The notes under the pieces: generated by a model
The model's database searches: none
Told to the model about the DNA's origin: nothing
What the model saw: the letters and a program-made list of their open reading frames with translations, nothing else
Assembly: GCA_031308135.1 (NCBI GenBank)
Contig: JAHLJT010009419.1
Span: forward strand, 36,821,221 to 36,885,220
Direction: 5' to 3'
From: Acheta domesticus
Taxonomy: Eukaryota; Arthropoda; Insecta; Orthoptera; Gryllidae
DNA length: 64,000 nt
Shown: one piece after another, positions 1 to 12,100 of the stretch
How the letters are laid out: every line of letters starts with the position of its first letter
How positions within the stretch are numbered: position 1 is the first letter of the stretch
Program-made: the position numbers and the translations under genes

Positions 1-3000
1 AATTGGATGTCGTTTCGGAACCAAAAATTTTATTAATCAAGCACTGCTTACAACTTTGCGTTGGGTGTGAGAGATAAGAGAAAAGAAAGTAATATTAACA
101 ATAAGTCCTTGAACTACTCCTAGAAAGTTGCTCATTTAGAAAATATTTGCTAGCCAACGTTCTTGAACGAATTTTAATGATATTACTCATTAAGTTATAT
201 TAATTCATGAGTTTACGTAAAATTGAATCAGTCTAATAATGGAAAGATTGTTCTATAATCTGATGAGGGAACAATAAAATTCTACGTTTTCTAACTGTCC
301 AATTTTTCATGAGAAAATCTAAAAATTTATTACTCTGTGGTCGTGAATGTAAGATTAACATTAATATGTATTCATTTTACGAGAAAACATATAAAGAATT
401 AGACATTCACGAAAGATTGGGAAGTAAAATGAAACTGTGTTGTTGATATTGTGGTACAATTAAAGGTTGAAGATAATGTATTAACACATCTGAATGTATA
501 AGAAATATTGTGTCTAGGGAAATCTTCAGTTATTAAATTTTTTACTTGCAACACCGTCAATACCAGCTCTGTCAAGGTCATTTTCTCTGTTTTTTTCTCT
601 ATGTTACGTAACGTCTTCCAGGAATATGATTGACATGTTATTGTCAGCTCGTTTGATGATCCAACAGTGATTAACAGCCTCATCATTCACAATCCAAGAA
701 ACCTACTCAGATCGGCTTGAGTAGTGTTACCAGATCAGAAATAGAAGGATTCCGAAGCAAAATACGGATTTTTCTACCAAATGATCCTTTAACAACGATT
801 TAAAAAAAATGATATTTAAATTTTGCTCCTTTTAAAATTATATTTTAATTCATATAATAAACATTCTAACTCTGCTCAAGTATTATTCTTACTGTATGTC
901 AAATTAATTTATTTGACTTTGAGAACATTAATTTTAACGTATGAATTACATTTTTTTGTTTATGCGCACTTAAATTGAAATAAAACAAATTTATAATAAC
1001 AAAAAATACTATAATTTATTATTAAAAATGCTAAGAAAATGAATTATTTGGATTATAAATATTCCAAAAACACCTTCTAAAATGACCTTCTTCAAACCAG
1101 TTCAATAGTTATAACGATATACATTTTCCTTTTTCATTATATGAAAGATTTTCTGTTATTATACTTTCCCTTCTGTATAAAAAATAAAAAATAGACAATA
1201 CTAATCTGTTTCCGAGCCAGGTTTGCACACACAGACTTTAAGCCTAGACGGAATAATGTATTCACTATTTGTATTTATTATTACAACCTGTTAAATAATT
1301 GAACATTAAAACTGAAATATATTAAAAGCGTAGAAATTTACTAAACTCCTGTTAGAAAATAATGTGCACTAATTTTACTGGAATATTTTTTGTCGTAATA
1401 TAAAAGATGCCAATGTTTTTGCAATTTACTTATTTTCACATCTCAATGTGAATTGATACGTGCAAATGCAAAACAAAAGGCGGAAATGTGCAAGTGGCAA
1501 CCCTGACCATGAGTGAGACGTTTCTGACTTGTTGCATCAACGGCGTTTCTAGCCACATACTATTCGAATAGCAAATGTGAAAAAAAAAGTCTTAAGCTAC
1601 CATTTAGTTGTATGCTTCCGCAAGGTAACTGACGTATTTTACAGTCTTACACAGCTGTCTTTCCCTCTTTTCATTGCAAAAACGACCAAAAGTGTCAGAG
1701 TCGTTATGCTCGTGTCGTCTTCAAATGTCGAGAGTAATTCCTTCCTGAAGCGACAGCGGAGCTGTGGGTTTCTTTCTATGCATCCGCTGCGCTTGTAGTC
1801 GTATTTTCTTTTAAATTCTTTCGCTGCCACTGCAGCATGCTTTTCCCCGCGCGGAGTCACCCGAAGATCAATGTCAACCGCTGGGACCAAGGCTGTTGTG
1901 TGCGGAGCGTACGGAGGCGGGAAACAGCTGCGAGGGCACGCTAATGTCTCGGAAAGCCCACTGCCGCTCTGGGTTGACGTGGCGGAATTGCAGTGCAGTT
2001 GTCCGCGGTGACCTTAACATTTTAGCGGTTCAATAACGCAATAGTACGATGTGCCTAACCGAAAATTCAAGCGCGTGTAGTTAGCAAGAGAGAGTACTCT
2101 GCTTTTGTTGAGTGCAGTTGAGCAATTCTCTTTTCTTGCTTGTCAAAGAGTGTCTTCGGACTTGTGGAGGTTGAAGAGGAAGTGCTGGCAAGGCAGTGAA
2201 GGCTCTACCATTACCTTTTTATTTTCGTTTCTGTGTTCATGTGTATGTTAAGCTATATAATATTAATAGTTATTGTTTGTTGATGTGAAATATTTTTTGA
2301 ATTTGTTTATGCAAATATAAATCAAATATGATCTGAGTTACTAATACACATCAAATATGAGTATTGGCTTTGGTTAGGAAAACACGGACGCATTTTTGGT
2401 AGATTAGTTGTTCAAGGAGCCAAAGTAACTTTGTCGGACTTTCTACAATACATCCTGAAAGAGGTCACTCAAAGCTTTGGTTTCTTTTTGAATCTTTATG
2501 AAATACACAAAAACAATACAAGTAATACAGAAACTATTATTAACATATCGCTGAATCCAGTGCATTGAACGATGAAATACCTTCAAAATTCAGAATATAA
2601 TTGACTATTTCGTTCATATTTTCCCATCGGGTATCTCCTTCTACTCGCAGTTGAAATCAGTAATTGTGATATTAGTAACCGGAATTTAAAATTTAATTTG
2701 GTTGGTACCACATTGTCAAAAGAGAAAAGAATGAATGGTTGATCAATTCATCATAAACTTGGGGTATGAAACAGTATACTCGTCTCAAATTCTGTATTGT
2801 ATTGTGTGAAAACAACTACGTTCTCCATTTAGCGAAAATGCCATTTATAACAACTAAATAAAATGAAGGTTTTAGTTAACATACTCATGATCCCAAATAT
2901 TAAGTAGACATTACATCGTCAAAGGCATTACAGATATAATAGTTCTTAAAATATTTCACATTCAATAGTAGTACTTCTGTGACAACTAGGCCTTCACATT

Positions 3001-3455
3001 CGTCCTTTTCACCTACCTACCAGTTGTTTTCCGCTCAAGAACATAATGAATACGATTTGTGCAGTACTTCCGTTAAATGCTAGTTTTTCATTCTTTACGA
3101 TTCATTATCCCAATCAACGACGCGAGAAGCTATTTCCGTTCCTGATCCAACATGCAGTGCAGATTTCCCAGACAGCTCGACGGCTTGCGAACATTAATCA
3201 TATTCCCCTTAAACCCAATCCTGATTCCAGGATGGAAATGCAGTTTTTTGCTGTATTTCGTATTCGTATAGAGAACTGGACGGAAATAGATAAGTACTCG
3301 AAAGCAAAGTATGTGTATGAGGGACCCTCCACACTCATCATTCAACAAAATCATTAACCAGTAGTGCGTTATAACGCTTGTAATTACAAGTATTGTTGTG
3401 ACGAATCGTTAATAATGTATGCTTATTAGCATAACGCATGCTTATTACATACATA

Positions 3456-3494
3456 TGCAAATGACTAATAACGCATGCTTATTAGTCATTTGCA
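3456..3494. repeat. Perfect 16-bp inverted repeat with 7-nt loop
   Basis: Left arm TGCAAATGACTAATAA (3456-3471), loop CGCATGC, right arm its exact reverse complement (3479-3494). It lies in a patch where ACGCATGCTTATTA-like words occur more than once just upstream (about 3421-3450). It is probably a small fold-back remnant; no function is visible. Confidence 0.8.
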
Positions 3495-3949
3495 ATGAAA
3501 TTTATTAGTATTATGTCTTTCCTGAAATGTTACTTGTATCCTTGAAATTTCATTACAAAATTTATTTTAATAATAAATTTGAAGGGTGTTTGAAAGTGAC
3601 TTTGCCTTGCAATATTATTCGTAGTTATAATTTAGTGTCATATAATTAAACTATTTTTCCTTGCAGAGCTCTCGAATCGTCCTTTTATTTTTAGAGAATA
3701 CCTCCTCTAACATTTCCGTGTGTGATAAGAAATTGACTCTACAATAAATTAAAAAGTAGTGGCTGTACAACAGCACATACTGTCTTACATAATTTGTAAT
3801 ATACTTTCGCATGTACAGAAAGTGAACCAGAAATGAAACCTATGCAATTTTTCAAAGAGTATTTTTAAAAGAGCTTTCCTCCAGAAAAAATAATGAAAAA
3901 ATGGTGAGGCATTATGTAAAGTCCCCTAAAAATAAAAAATATCAACTTA

Positions 3950-4200
3950 AAATTCGTAGAGCTCCGAGTTCGGGCAGATCGATAGTGGAATGCCACTTTT
4001 GGAGAAAATCGTCAGAACGATTTAGGCGCCAGTGTTGATCACAAGCGGACATACTTCTGACATATCTCCTTTTTGCCGTCAACCACTTTTTCGGTATCAA
4101 AGACAGAAACTAAATATTATTTCTGACTACACAACGTGTTAAAGAAAGTAATTTACTGCATATAGGAACGAGATATATCCACTTTTCTAATACCAGGGCT
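3950..4200 (+). repeat. Fragment of AT-rich interspersed repeat family (family X)
   Basis: Words shared with other copies in the window: a 'GGCGCYAGTG' block (here about 4024) followed by 'CACTTTTTCGGTATCA' (about 4086). The same order occurs near 45155 and 45225. No open frame is seen. Membership is by eye and the boundaries are approximate. Confidence 0.45.
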
Positions 4201-5599
4201 TCACAATAGAGGTTTCTGTGTTGAAAAATCGCCGATTTCTGTCACAGCATTCTAATACTTTCTTTTTACTACGTAAGTACGTATTACGATGGGAAAATAA
4301 AATACATATTTTACGAATGATATCTCGTCTTTATTGGAATGCTGCAAATGCTGGTTGTCTTTGTTCTATTTACAGTGCATCGCTTAAAGCTATTATAAAC
4401 TTCTTCTTTATTCAAGGTCAAATCTCCATCATTTAAGAATAATTGGAGATTGAAATGCCAGATCTGTGATACGTATGACAGTTGCGGTTTTCCTCTTAGA
4501 TTAGCTGACAGAAACGTCATTATAAAGTTTTCTAAAGTCGGCCTCGTGGCCGAGATCGCTAAGTGTCGTAGTATCACCACCATATCATTTCATCCTCATA
4601 CCATAACATTAAATCCAATAGTGGTCGCTAATGACCTAGTAGTTGATGCGACCTTAAATAACAAAAAAAAGTTTTCTGTAAATATAGAACACGTCACACA
4701 CGTCCTGCAAGACGTTTCAATTTGAAAGAAGAATTAAAGAAATGTTTCTAAATTGCTTGAACATACACTAAACGTGATGGGGAGAAGAGCGAAGATACAG
4801 CTTGGTCATTGAGCAGCCTCATTGCAAACTGATAAATTAATAAATACCACAACCTTAAATCCTTTAAAACCACTCCTTTCACTAACGTGGAAGACTCGAA
4901 TCAAAACGTGAAATCAGATGTATGCTCATTTTTGAAAGTGTGTTTTTCATTTTAAGTTTCTCGAATTTTTCTCACATTGGTGGCGAAAGTTGGGGGATCC
5001 ACAAGCATATGGCACATATCAATTCTTCAAAACGTGCAAGGATCCCACACCACACAAAAGCCTTACTACTTAATAATATTTTTAAATATCATAAAAAATA
5101 TCATATTTTTGTTAGACAATCAGAGATTAAAAGAATACATCTTGGATAGATATATTATAGCTGTTATTTGTGAATATGTTCTTCGTTGAAGACGCAATAC
5201 TGCCTTAGCAGCGTCATCGACATGATTGTTGACTTTTTATTTCGATTTCGATAAAAATTAGACTGCACGTACTACAGTGAAACACAGTAGCAATCATAAT
5301 ATTATTCCTAATCCATTTCTTAAGTATTTGACTAGTAGGGAACACCTTCCAGAGTCAACTTTCATTATTACAATTCTTACTATAACTTAGTGAAGCCAAC
5401 AACAGTCGAGCTTATTTTAACTTAGTTGCGTTTAAGGGGAAAATTCCTTACCAGGATTCAATGCACTTACAGGAATAATGATCTAATTAGCTGAAACATC
5501 CTGAAAACTAATAGTCAATCCAATAGTTTGAGCACTAGGTAGGAATGAGCGAACGTACATACAAGTTTTTAACGTCCCACAAGGAACTCTGCGTTCTCG

Positions 5600-6045
5600 C
5601 AGTCAGATTGATTGATTGATTAGTGATTCCGGCCGCTTCAACTGCTAGAGTCATGGGTTCCGAAAGTGTAGTGCATGTTTTATTTGGGGAGATGGCGGTG
5701 ATCCTTCCCTCGCTGAATGGTGAGATCCGTCACAGACCTACTCGTCGGCTTACGGGGTTTTCCCAATCAGGTATCTCCAACCAGCGGGGCACTGCCCTAA
5801 CCGAGACTATGCTCCTGACTGGTCTTCCTACACGAATGATAGTGTAGTGCATCTGAGTGTCAGTGTGTGTATGTAAGGGTTGAGGATAGGACAATGAAGA
5901 GGAAGGAAAGATCGATCGCGGTCCTTGGCCCGTTTGTTAGGATACTGCTCCGGTATTGTCCTGGTATTGATCGGACAAACCACGGAAAACTTGATCAGGG
6001 AAGAGCAGCTGGCCGCTAAAATTTTCGTCCACCTACCCGTCTAAC
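5600..6045 (+). repeat. Interspersed repeat family R1, copy 1
   Basis: One of at least four copies of a roughly 300-450 bp repeat (others at about 6120-6405 reverse, 35255-35690, 57070-57500). Shared blocks are a 'GGCGGTG..CC..GCTGAATGG.GAGAT' stretch, 'GGGGTTTTCC', a 'CGGGGCACYGCC' block, and a 3' block with 'GGCCCGTTTGTTAGG' and 'AAACCACGGAAAAC'. Short open frames in it differ between copies, so it is treated as non-coding. Class unknown, possibly SINE-like or a non-autonomous element. Confidence 0.6.
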
Positions 6046-6119
6046 CAGTATGAACGTGTGAATTCCCACACGCTGAGGGAAACAACACTTCTATGCTGGT
6101 CAGCGTGCCACCAAATGGC

Positions 6120-6405
6120 TAACATGCCAAGGGTGGGCGTTGGTTAGAAAGTATGAATGTAACTTTCCTTCCCCTTCTTTGTCCTATCCTCACCTCTTAT
6201 ACACAGTTACACTCACATGCACTGCACTAACACACATGCCGGGAGATTAGTTGAGAGCTTGGTCCGGTGGAAGGTGCCCTGCTGGTTGGAGGTATCTGGT
6301 TGGGGAAAACACCACTAGCCGACAGCGAGGTGTGCGCCGGATCTCACCACTCAGCGTGAGAAGATCACTGCCACCTGTCGAGGAAAATCTTGCACTACAC
6401 TTCCG
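6120..6405 (-). repeat. Interspersed repeat family R1, copy 2 (inverted)
   Basis: Reverse-strand copy of the family starting at 5600: the complement of the 'GGGGTTTTCC', 'GGGGCACYGCC' and 'GTGTAGTGCA' blocks can be read here. Together with copy 1 it makes a loose inverted pair about 70 bp apart, ending about 70 bp before the reductase exon at 6478. Open frames on the minus strand over this stretch are antisense to the repeat and exon. Confidence 0.55.
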
Positions 6406-6477
6406 GGACAAATGACCTTGGCGTCTGACGAGCCTAGAATCGCTAATCAAAATCTTCCGAGCCGTGGCGCTGCGCAG

Positions 6478-6711
6478 GCGTACGTGCACAAGCTGGCGAG
6501 CGACCTGGCGCTGGAGTGCGCGCCGCTGGGCGTGCTGGTGGAGGTGCACACGCCGGGATGCATCTGGGGCGGTGGCGGCGGGGGCGGGGGCGTGGCCGGC
6601 CCCGCAGGCCCCTCGTGGTGCGTGCCCAGCGCCCGCCGCTACGCAGCGGCGTCGCTCGCCTCCCTGGGCTCCGCCACCTCCACGCCGGCCTACGCGCCGC
6701 ACTGCCTCCTG
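6478..6711 (+). CDS. Penultimate coding exon, very-long-chain 3-oxoacyl-CoA reductase / 17-beta-HSD12 / HSDL1-like SDR
   Basis: A 234-nt exon (78 codons, phase 0 at both ends) between an acceptor ending GCTGCGCAG (6469-6477) and a donor CTG|GTAATG (6712). The translation opens AYVHKLASDLALEC and reads VLVEVHTPGC, then a glycine run, then PSWCVPSARRYAAASLASLG and YAPHCLL. This is the layout of the C-terminal half of the ER-membrane SDR family: the helix just after the catalytic YxxxK motif (whose Lys would end the preceding exon), the 'V..V.P' strand, and the 'PSxxxYxxxxLxxLG' segment. The family reduces 3-ketoacyl-CoA in fatty-acid elongation or, in HSDL1, is thought inactive; activity cannot be judged because the catalytic exon is outside. 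Odd: eight glycines replace the usual short loop, and GC content is far above the surroundings. Confidence 0.75.
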
Positions 6712-7108
6712 GTAATGGCGTAGTCCAGTGATGTCAAGGTTGATGCCACGATCAGGAGTGCATGGCATGAGTGCCACGACGAAATCGCCCTTCCACGCAA
6801 TGCATTACCCCGCCACCAGAGACAGCGCCATCCCTATTGTAAAACGGTGGGGTTACTAATAGTTCCCTTTCCCGGCGCTAGTTGCGCAAAGATGCTCGTG
6901 ACATGCTATGGTGCCACCACGCGTGCCAATGTCACCAGTAGAAGACCTTGACACCACTGGCTTAGTCGTTGTTTGGAGATAAATAGGAATCTTTATAGGT
7001 TCTTGCTAGGTTCTGGAACCTCCATAACGGTCCACACGTCGCACTGACTCCTCTTAATGTCTTGGTCATTATTTAAAGTATCCTGACAATCACAACCACA
7101 ACTACAAT

Positions 7109-7170
7109 GCCACTTGCCTCTCTGGACACCTCCAACTCCACCCCGATATACGTACCGCACTGCCTCTGTG
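7109..7170 (+). pseudogene. Decayed partial copy of reductase exon 6478-6711 (copy 1)
   Basis: Aligns with the last ~60 nt of the upstream exon (from the GCCTCCCTGGGCTCC block to the ACTGCCTC before the donor), with substitutions. The following sequence (TTAGTCGTTATTTGG near 7188) resembles intron sequence after the true exon (TTAGTCGTTGTTTGG near 6963), so exon edge and intron were copied together. No acceptor and no open frame. Confidence 0.65.
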
Positions 7171-7218
7171 CCGTGTCTTAGTCGTTATTTGGCAGTATCA
7201 CAAGTAACCACAACTACA

Positions 7219-7279
7219 ATGCCGCTTACATCCCTGGGCTCCGCCTTCTCCACGCCGTCCTACCTGCCGCAGTGCCTCG
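7219..7279 (+). pseudogene. Decayed partial copy of reductase exon 6478-6711 (copy 2)
   Basis: Contains TCCCTGGGCTCCGCC followed by TCTCCACGCCG, as in the exon 3' half, then AGTGCCTCGGTACC where the exon has ACTGCCTCCTGGTAATG. Both copies are preceded by an ACCACAACTACAATGCC block, so they are tandem repeats of each other about 110 bp apart. Copy 2 is less diverged from the exon than copy 1. Confidence 0.7.
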
Positions 7280-7831
7280 GTACCATATTAGTCTTTATTT
7301 GGGAACAAATCGGAAATCATCATGTCAATGAAAATATCAATAAACTAAATGAGGAAATTTATTAAATCTTTGACACTCAGAATTCAGGCTCCTACACAAC
7401 ACGTTCATACTAACTTATTAAAATCTTTCTATTTTATACATTCCTTCCAGTATGTAATTCTGCAACGCCTTGTTTATGCGTGCCTTTTTTATGTACTCTG
7501 CAGAACACATCTCACATAAACATCATTGGGCGACACCACATCGGGATACATCGTTGAACTCAGACAAAGTAATATCGTTTCTTGAATCTTAGGTGGCTCC
7601 CAAAAGTCATAAAAAATAGTTGTTTAGAAGTGATGCTTTTTGCACAAAGTGATGCACTTTCAAATTGATACTGTGTGCTATCTGCACATTTGTGATTTCC
7701 TTACGAACATATTATTTTTGTTCCTTGTTAACTACTATGGGGCAAGAGAAATTTCTGACCATTAGCATTAAAAGAAAACTGGCACTTTTCTGTTTTGAAA
7801 TATGGGAATGGCCCGCTCCGCCTTCTAAGGG

Positions 7832-7888
7832 ACTGTGCGGTGCCGTGCCCGGATAATTGACGGTTCGATCGCCTAAACACCGCACAGT
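7832..7888 (+). repeat. tRNA-like stem-loop with perfect 11-bp outer stem
   Basis: ACTGTGCGGTG (7832-7842) pairs exactly with CACCGCACAGT (7878-7888), and a pol III B-box-like GGTTCGATCGC (7862-7872) lies inside. The 57-nt span is shorter than a tRNA and no complete cloverleaf could be drawn. Read as a tRNA-derived SINE remnant or a fortuitous hairpin rather than a functional tRNA. Confidence 0.4.
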
Positions 7889-8971
7889 TGTTGAATAATC
7901 ACACTATATTACATAATCGTTGCCAATTTTGCGAGAAAGTTCGTGCTGAGTATATGCTGTTGAAGTACTATTAGTTTTTTTTTCTTTCATCATTCACCTC
8001 CTCATTTTAATACGCTTATACAAGAGTTATTAATCTGTTATTCAGCATTCGGAAATTGCTTCCGTCTCAAAGACAACAGAATAAAAAAAATTGCATTGGA
8101 CATTAAATTGCTTGGGACGGCTGACGAAATCGACTTCATTTGTTGGGTCAGCTGTATCGAGATACTATCACTTTTCTCAAGTGCCTGAGTGCAGAAATGT
8201 AATCGATGAAATTCATCAGCACGATTAATAGTCCAAAAACCAAACAAGTCTCGTATACAGTTCGACGTTGCATTAATTCTCCTGAGTTTCTTACTAACTC
8301 TGTCAGTCTGCCTACCTTTTTTCCCTCCATTTCTTCCGTTTTTTACCTTCCTTCTTCTTATTCTTCTTTTTATTCTAACTATTATTTATATTTTTTCTCA
8401 CACTTCCTCAGTGACATAATAATGATTTTTTGTTATAAAGGTAATTATTTCTCGTAACTCTTGACTGGGAGCACCTGCTCTTGTTGTGGCAACGTGGCTA
8501 CTACATAAAGTACTTTTGGCATCTCTTTTACTCTAAGCCACCCTAACGGCAGTAGTGTGTCCTCAGGTTTCTATTTATGTAGATATAGGGCCATTATTAT
8601 TACCAGATGAAGTATAACATTGCATATCTAAATGCGCGCACACGTTTTAAAATTGACATCGTGTTTACTAACATAGCATAAGTCCATATCTTTAAAACCC
8701 GCAATATATTCTGGAAGGATCTTTTTACTCATTAGTCAAAGGCTTATTAGCATAAGACCTATTTACTTATTAGTCAAAAAACAGTTTACAAAATCGGTGT
8801 GGCGAATAGGGTAGAGATTCAAGAGCTCACTTTAGCAACCATTGACATGGCAGTCTTTCGGCGTGCTTCCCTCCCCTCCTCGGAGCGGGAGAAAGTGCGA
8901 TGTGCGCGGCGCGGCAGGCAGCGCGGAGAACATTTCGCGCGGCGCGCGTCGGGCGCTGTGCGCATGCGCAG

Positions 8972-9139
8972 GTGTGGGTGGCGCAACTGCTGCTGTGGGT
9001 GGCGCCCGGGCCCGCGTCGCGCGCCATCCTTCGCGCCATGGACGCCCTGCGCTGCCAACAAGACGCCGCATCGCGCCAACAGGCCGGCGCTGGCGGCGCC
9101 AACAGGACTGCGCACTGCGTCTGTGGCACCGTTTTGTGA
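8972..9139 (+). CDS. Last coding exon of the reductase/HSDL1-like SDR
   Basis: Acceptor GCATGCGCAG ends at 8971; the exon opens in phase 0 and runs to TGA (9137-9139), 55 codons plus stop. The translation begins VWVAQLLLWVAPGPASRAIL and continues RAMDALRCQQDAASRQQ, matching the family's C-terminal hydrophobic helix and following Arg/Lys-rich tail. It ends GTVL rather than the di-lysine type ER-retrieval signal found on some relatives. The Ala/Gly-rich stretch before the stop is lineage-specific. A distant AATAAA at 10127 is the first clear polyadenylation hexamer noticed downstream; the 3' UTR end is uncertain. Confidence 0.7.
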   Translation: MWVAQLLLWVAPGPASRAILRAMDALRCQQDAASRQQAGAGGANRTAHCVCGTVL

Positions 9140-12100
9140 TGTGTACGAGGCTCATCGCGATAGTCTTCGATTGAGGATTTATGATACCCTGTACGAATTA
9201 TCCTAATGAACGATTTTAACTATACTACAGATGTTGTTGACGTACGTAAATAGAAAATGGAATGGGTAATGACAAAAAGTATATCTCAATCTTTTTTTTA
9301 AGACACAAAAGAAACTGTTTTTTTAAATACAGTCTCTTTCTGTCATCGTACTCACGTCGTGCTGTTTTTATCCTCATATTGAAGTTCTATGAACACATTT
9401 TTACAGCGATTAGATCGTAATGTTTTGTTCGATATTTTACAAGAACATTAAGATATTTAATTTGGGTATGAGACGTGTAAGTTTTCATTCCTTCAATCCA
9501 TCCACTACAATGGTTATTGGTTACAAATGTACATCGCTAAGACGGGAGATGCCAGATTTATGTGGTGACTGTGGTGAGCTTTTTGAGACCCGGTAAATAG
9601 CTGAGAGGAATTACGACATCGTGTGAGTTGTACGAGTGGTGTGGAGTAATGTCGAAGTGTGGAGTAATGTCAGTCGGCTCTGTTACCGTTTCCTTTAGAT
9701 CAAAATAGATGTTGTATGTATCGAGAATCTCGAATTGCCCATTCACATATTATTATTAGATACGTAAACACTCAACATCGCCTGTCGAGAAAACTTTGGA
9801 GCTTAAGGTGAAACGTCTGGGGATGTGTTTCTTCTCTAATTCCTTCTCTAGTTCCTTCTCTAATTATAGGGACAAGTGGCAGGGAGGAAATCTATTTAGC
9901 TGGGATGCATTAGCAATCATCACCTTTTTCCGAAGTGGCGATATACGCACCAGATTCAGTGCGGTTAGTGAATGAACACATAAGTAGATCGAATAGAAAG
10001 TATCACTTCTTCTCATCTGCCCTACAATTAAAGATTCAAGATTTATTGAGACTCTAAGCATTTGAATAGCGAAATGCTCACTATCATGAACCTCAGAATC
10101 GTAATGTCTTAATTAAGTAATGTCGTAATAAAGTTAAAACGTTCTCAATACTCATGAAACATTCGACTTAGAACGTCAGTCTTCTTCCAATTAGTAAAGA
10201 GTAAAATTGACAACGTGCGTGGATCTCTCGTGAATATTTGAATAAGGGTGAAATCTCATTCCCATGTTTCTATACCATTCGCTTTAGGTACCATTGGCTT
10301 AGCTACCAATAAATGCGATGATACTGCATGTCAGAAAAGCTAGCACCCCATTTTTTCAAAACAAAAAATAAATCTGCAATAGCTTTAGGGTATTTTAGAC
10401 ACAAGCAAAAATTTAGGCTACTTCCCAACACCTCAGAAATAAGATTTGGAAAATGTAGGAGCTCTGTTATAGTAAATCTAGCACCATAAAACCTTTCTAT
10501 AATTTAAAGCTTACAGAAGCAAATGAGTTCATTAATAAAGCTGTCTGCTAATGAAGGTTGAATATAATTAATTGCCAAATATTTATGACGTGAAACATTG
10601 ATTGTCGTAATTCAGAAAAATGCTACATAGCTGGCGATATCTAGCAGGTCTGCCCATGTCATATACAAGCACTTACCTTTCTCTGGACTTCACTTACTCA
10701 AATGGCAAACTTAAGTTTGCACAGTTACTGAGAACGTTATGCTGACAAAAAAGCCGCTTAACATGTTTACACATCTCTACCGCTGTCTGTAATGTCTTAC
10801 ATGAGCTCTTTATTTTATTTATTTATTTTAATTACTTAAGATATTGTTGACGAAGAAGAAGATTGAGATATGCAGAATGATCACATGCGTAGTGTTGACA
10901 ATAGCAAGGTGTAGGATACATTTGCTTTCTTTCTTTCGCCGTGAGTCACCAGAGCAGTGACTGTCCATTTTCCATCGCCACCGTCTTCGATATTTACCGC
11001 TAAAAACTTCTCTGTTGGTTATACATGCGCATATTTGCGTCATTCACACCCTTCTTAAATTAAACCGGATTTCCCTTAAAGTAAAATGTGTTAATTCATA
11101 GTTTTAATGAAAGATGTTCCTTTCCTTCTAACTTTTCTCAAAAAATCTATATTCTGACATACTCAAATTAAATACATTTTACGTTCTCGCATACTACTTA
11201 CGTAGCAAAAACTATTTTAATGCAGCGGCAAAAAAATACAATTTTTCGACAGAAAAACGCGATGCGTGGCGGAAAATTTCGTATGAGGGAATTCTATCTT
11301 GCCTGTTATCGCAAAAGGGGATAAATCTTGTTTCTAGTATACATGCAAATTAATTCCTCTAAAACATTGTGTAGTCAGAATCCATGTTTTGTGGCTTCTT
11401 TATTCTGAAAAATAATTTACAGTAAAACGTCTAGCTATCCGTCCACCTGTCCGTTCGTCTGCCCGTCTTTTTTATGTAGTCCATCTATCCATCCGTCTGT
11501 AGTCAAAGCCTAAACCGTTCAGACAATTTTCTTCAAATATGATTTTCCCCAATCGATCTGGCCGAACTTAAGGGCCTGTGAGTTTGAAACATATGTTGAA
11601 TTTTGGAGTTTCTTTATAAGAATACTTAATCACATTTTCAAAATTTTCTGAAATATATCTACACATTTTTGGATTTTTTTCCTAAGAGAAAAAGACGTTT
11701 AAACATGATACATGTTTTATTTTCGTTGAACTCCCTGAATTTTAAAAAATTGCAAAACTTCAAAAAATGTTTTCGTCGTTTTCTTACAAGTACAATATGA
11801 AAATAGATATTTTTTCCGTAATTAATGATTCTTCAAAGACATATTTTCTGCGGAACAAATTCATATCTGTGGTTACGGGTTAAGAAAAAAAATCTATCAT
11901 CAATATTGAACTTTTATAATGTGAATTTGTTTCAATTTTCAAAAGTACATAGAGTTTGTCAAAAACCGGACGAGCACCATTTACTTTAACCACTCTTTGC
12001 TGCATACGAGGGAAGAAAATAAGCAATTTGGAACCGATTTTGAGAAAATAATTGTTCGAAATTTTTCGATAGTTCTATGAAAACTACTTGTATTTTCAAA

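Larger units (their letters stand above)
1..5580. other. AT-rich spacer or intron, no gene recognised
   Basis: AT-rich sequence with only short open frames lacking recognisable motifs or codon bias. It may be upstream intron of the reductase gene whose last exons lie at 6478 and 8972, because that gene needs earlier exons, but no exon of the family (glycine-rich cofactor motif, catalytic Tyr) could be found here. A somewhat GC-richer patch at about 1850-2030 has no visible coding. Contents that can be named are a hairpin (3456-3494) and a fragment of an AT-rich repeat family (about 3950-4200). Confidence 0.5.
6712..8971 (+). other. Last intron of the reductase gene
   Basis: A 2260-bp GT-AG intron inferred from phase-0 joining of the exons on either side. 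It contains two decayed partial copies of the upstream exon (7109 and 7219), a tRNA-like stem-loop (7832-7888) and a pyrimidine-rich stretch (about 8310-8410). The 130 bp before the acceptor (8840-8971) are unusually GC- and CpG-rich. Confidence 0.65.

Noticed and set aside
1577..1890. Overlapping 73- and 83-codon frames as an upstream reductase exon
   Set aside because: No SDR motifs, no acceptor/donor pair in a compatible phase.
6247..6777. 176-codon minus-strand frame
   Set aside because: Antisense to the reductase exon and the inverted R1 repeat.
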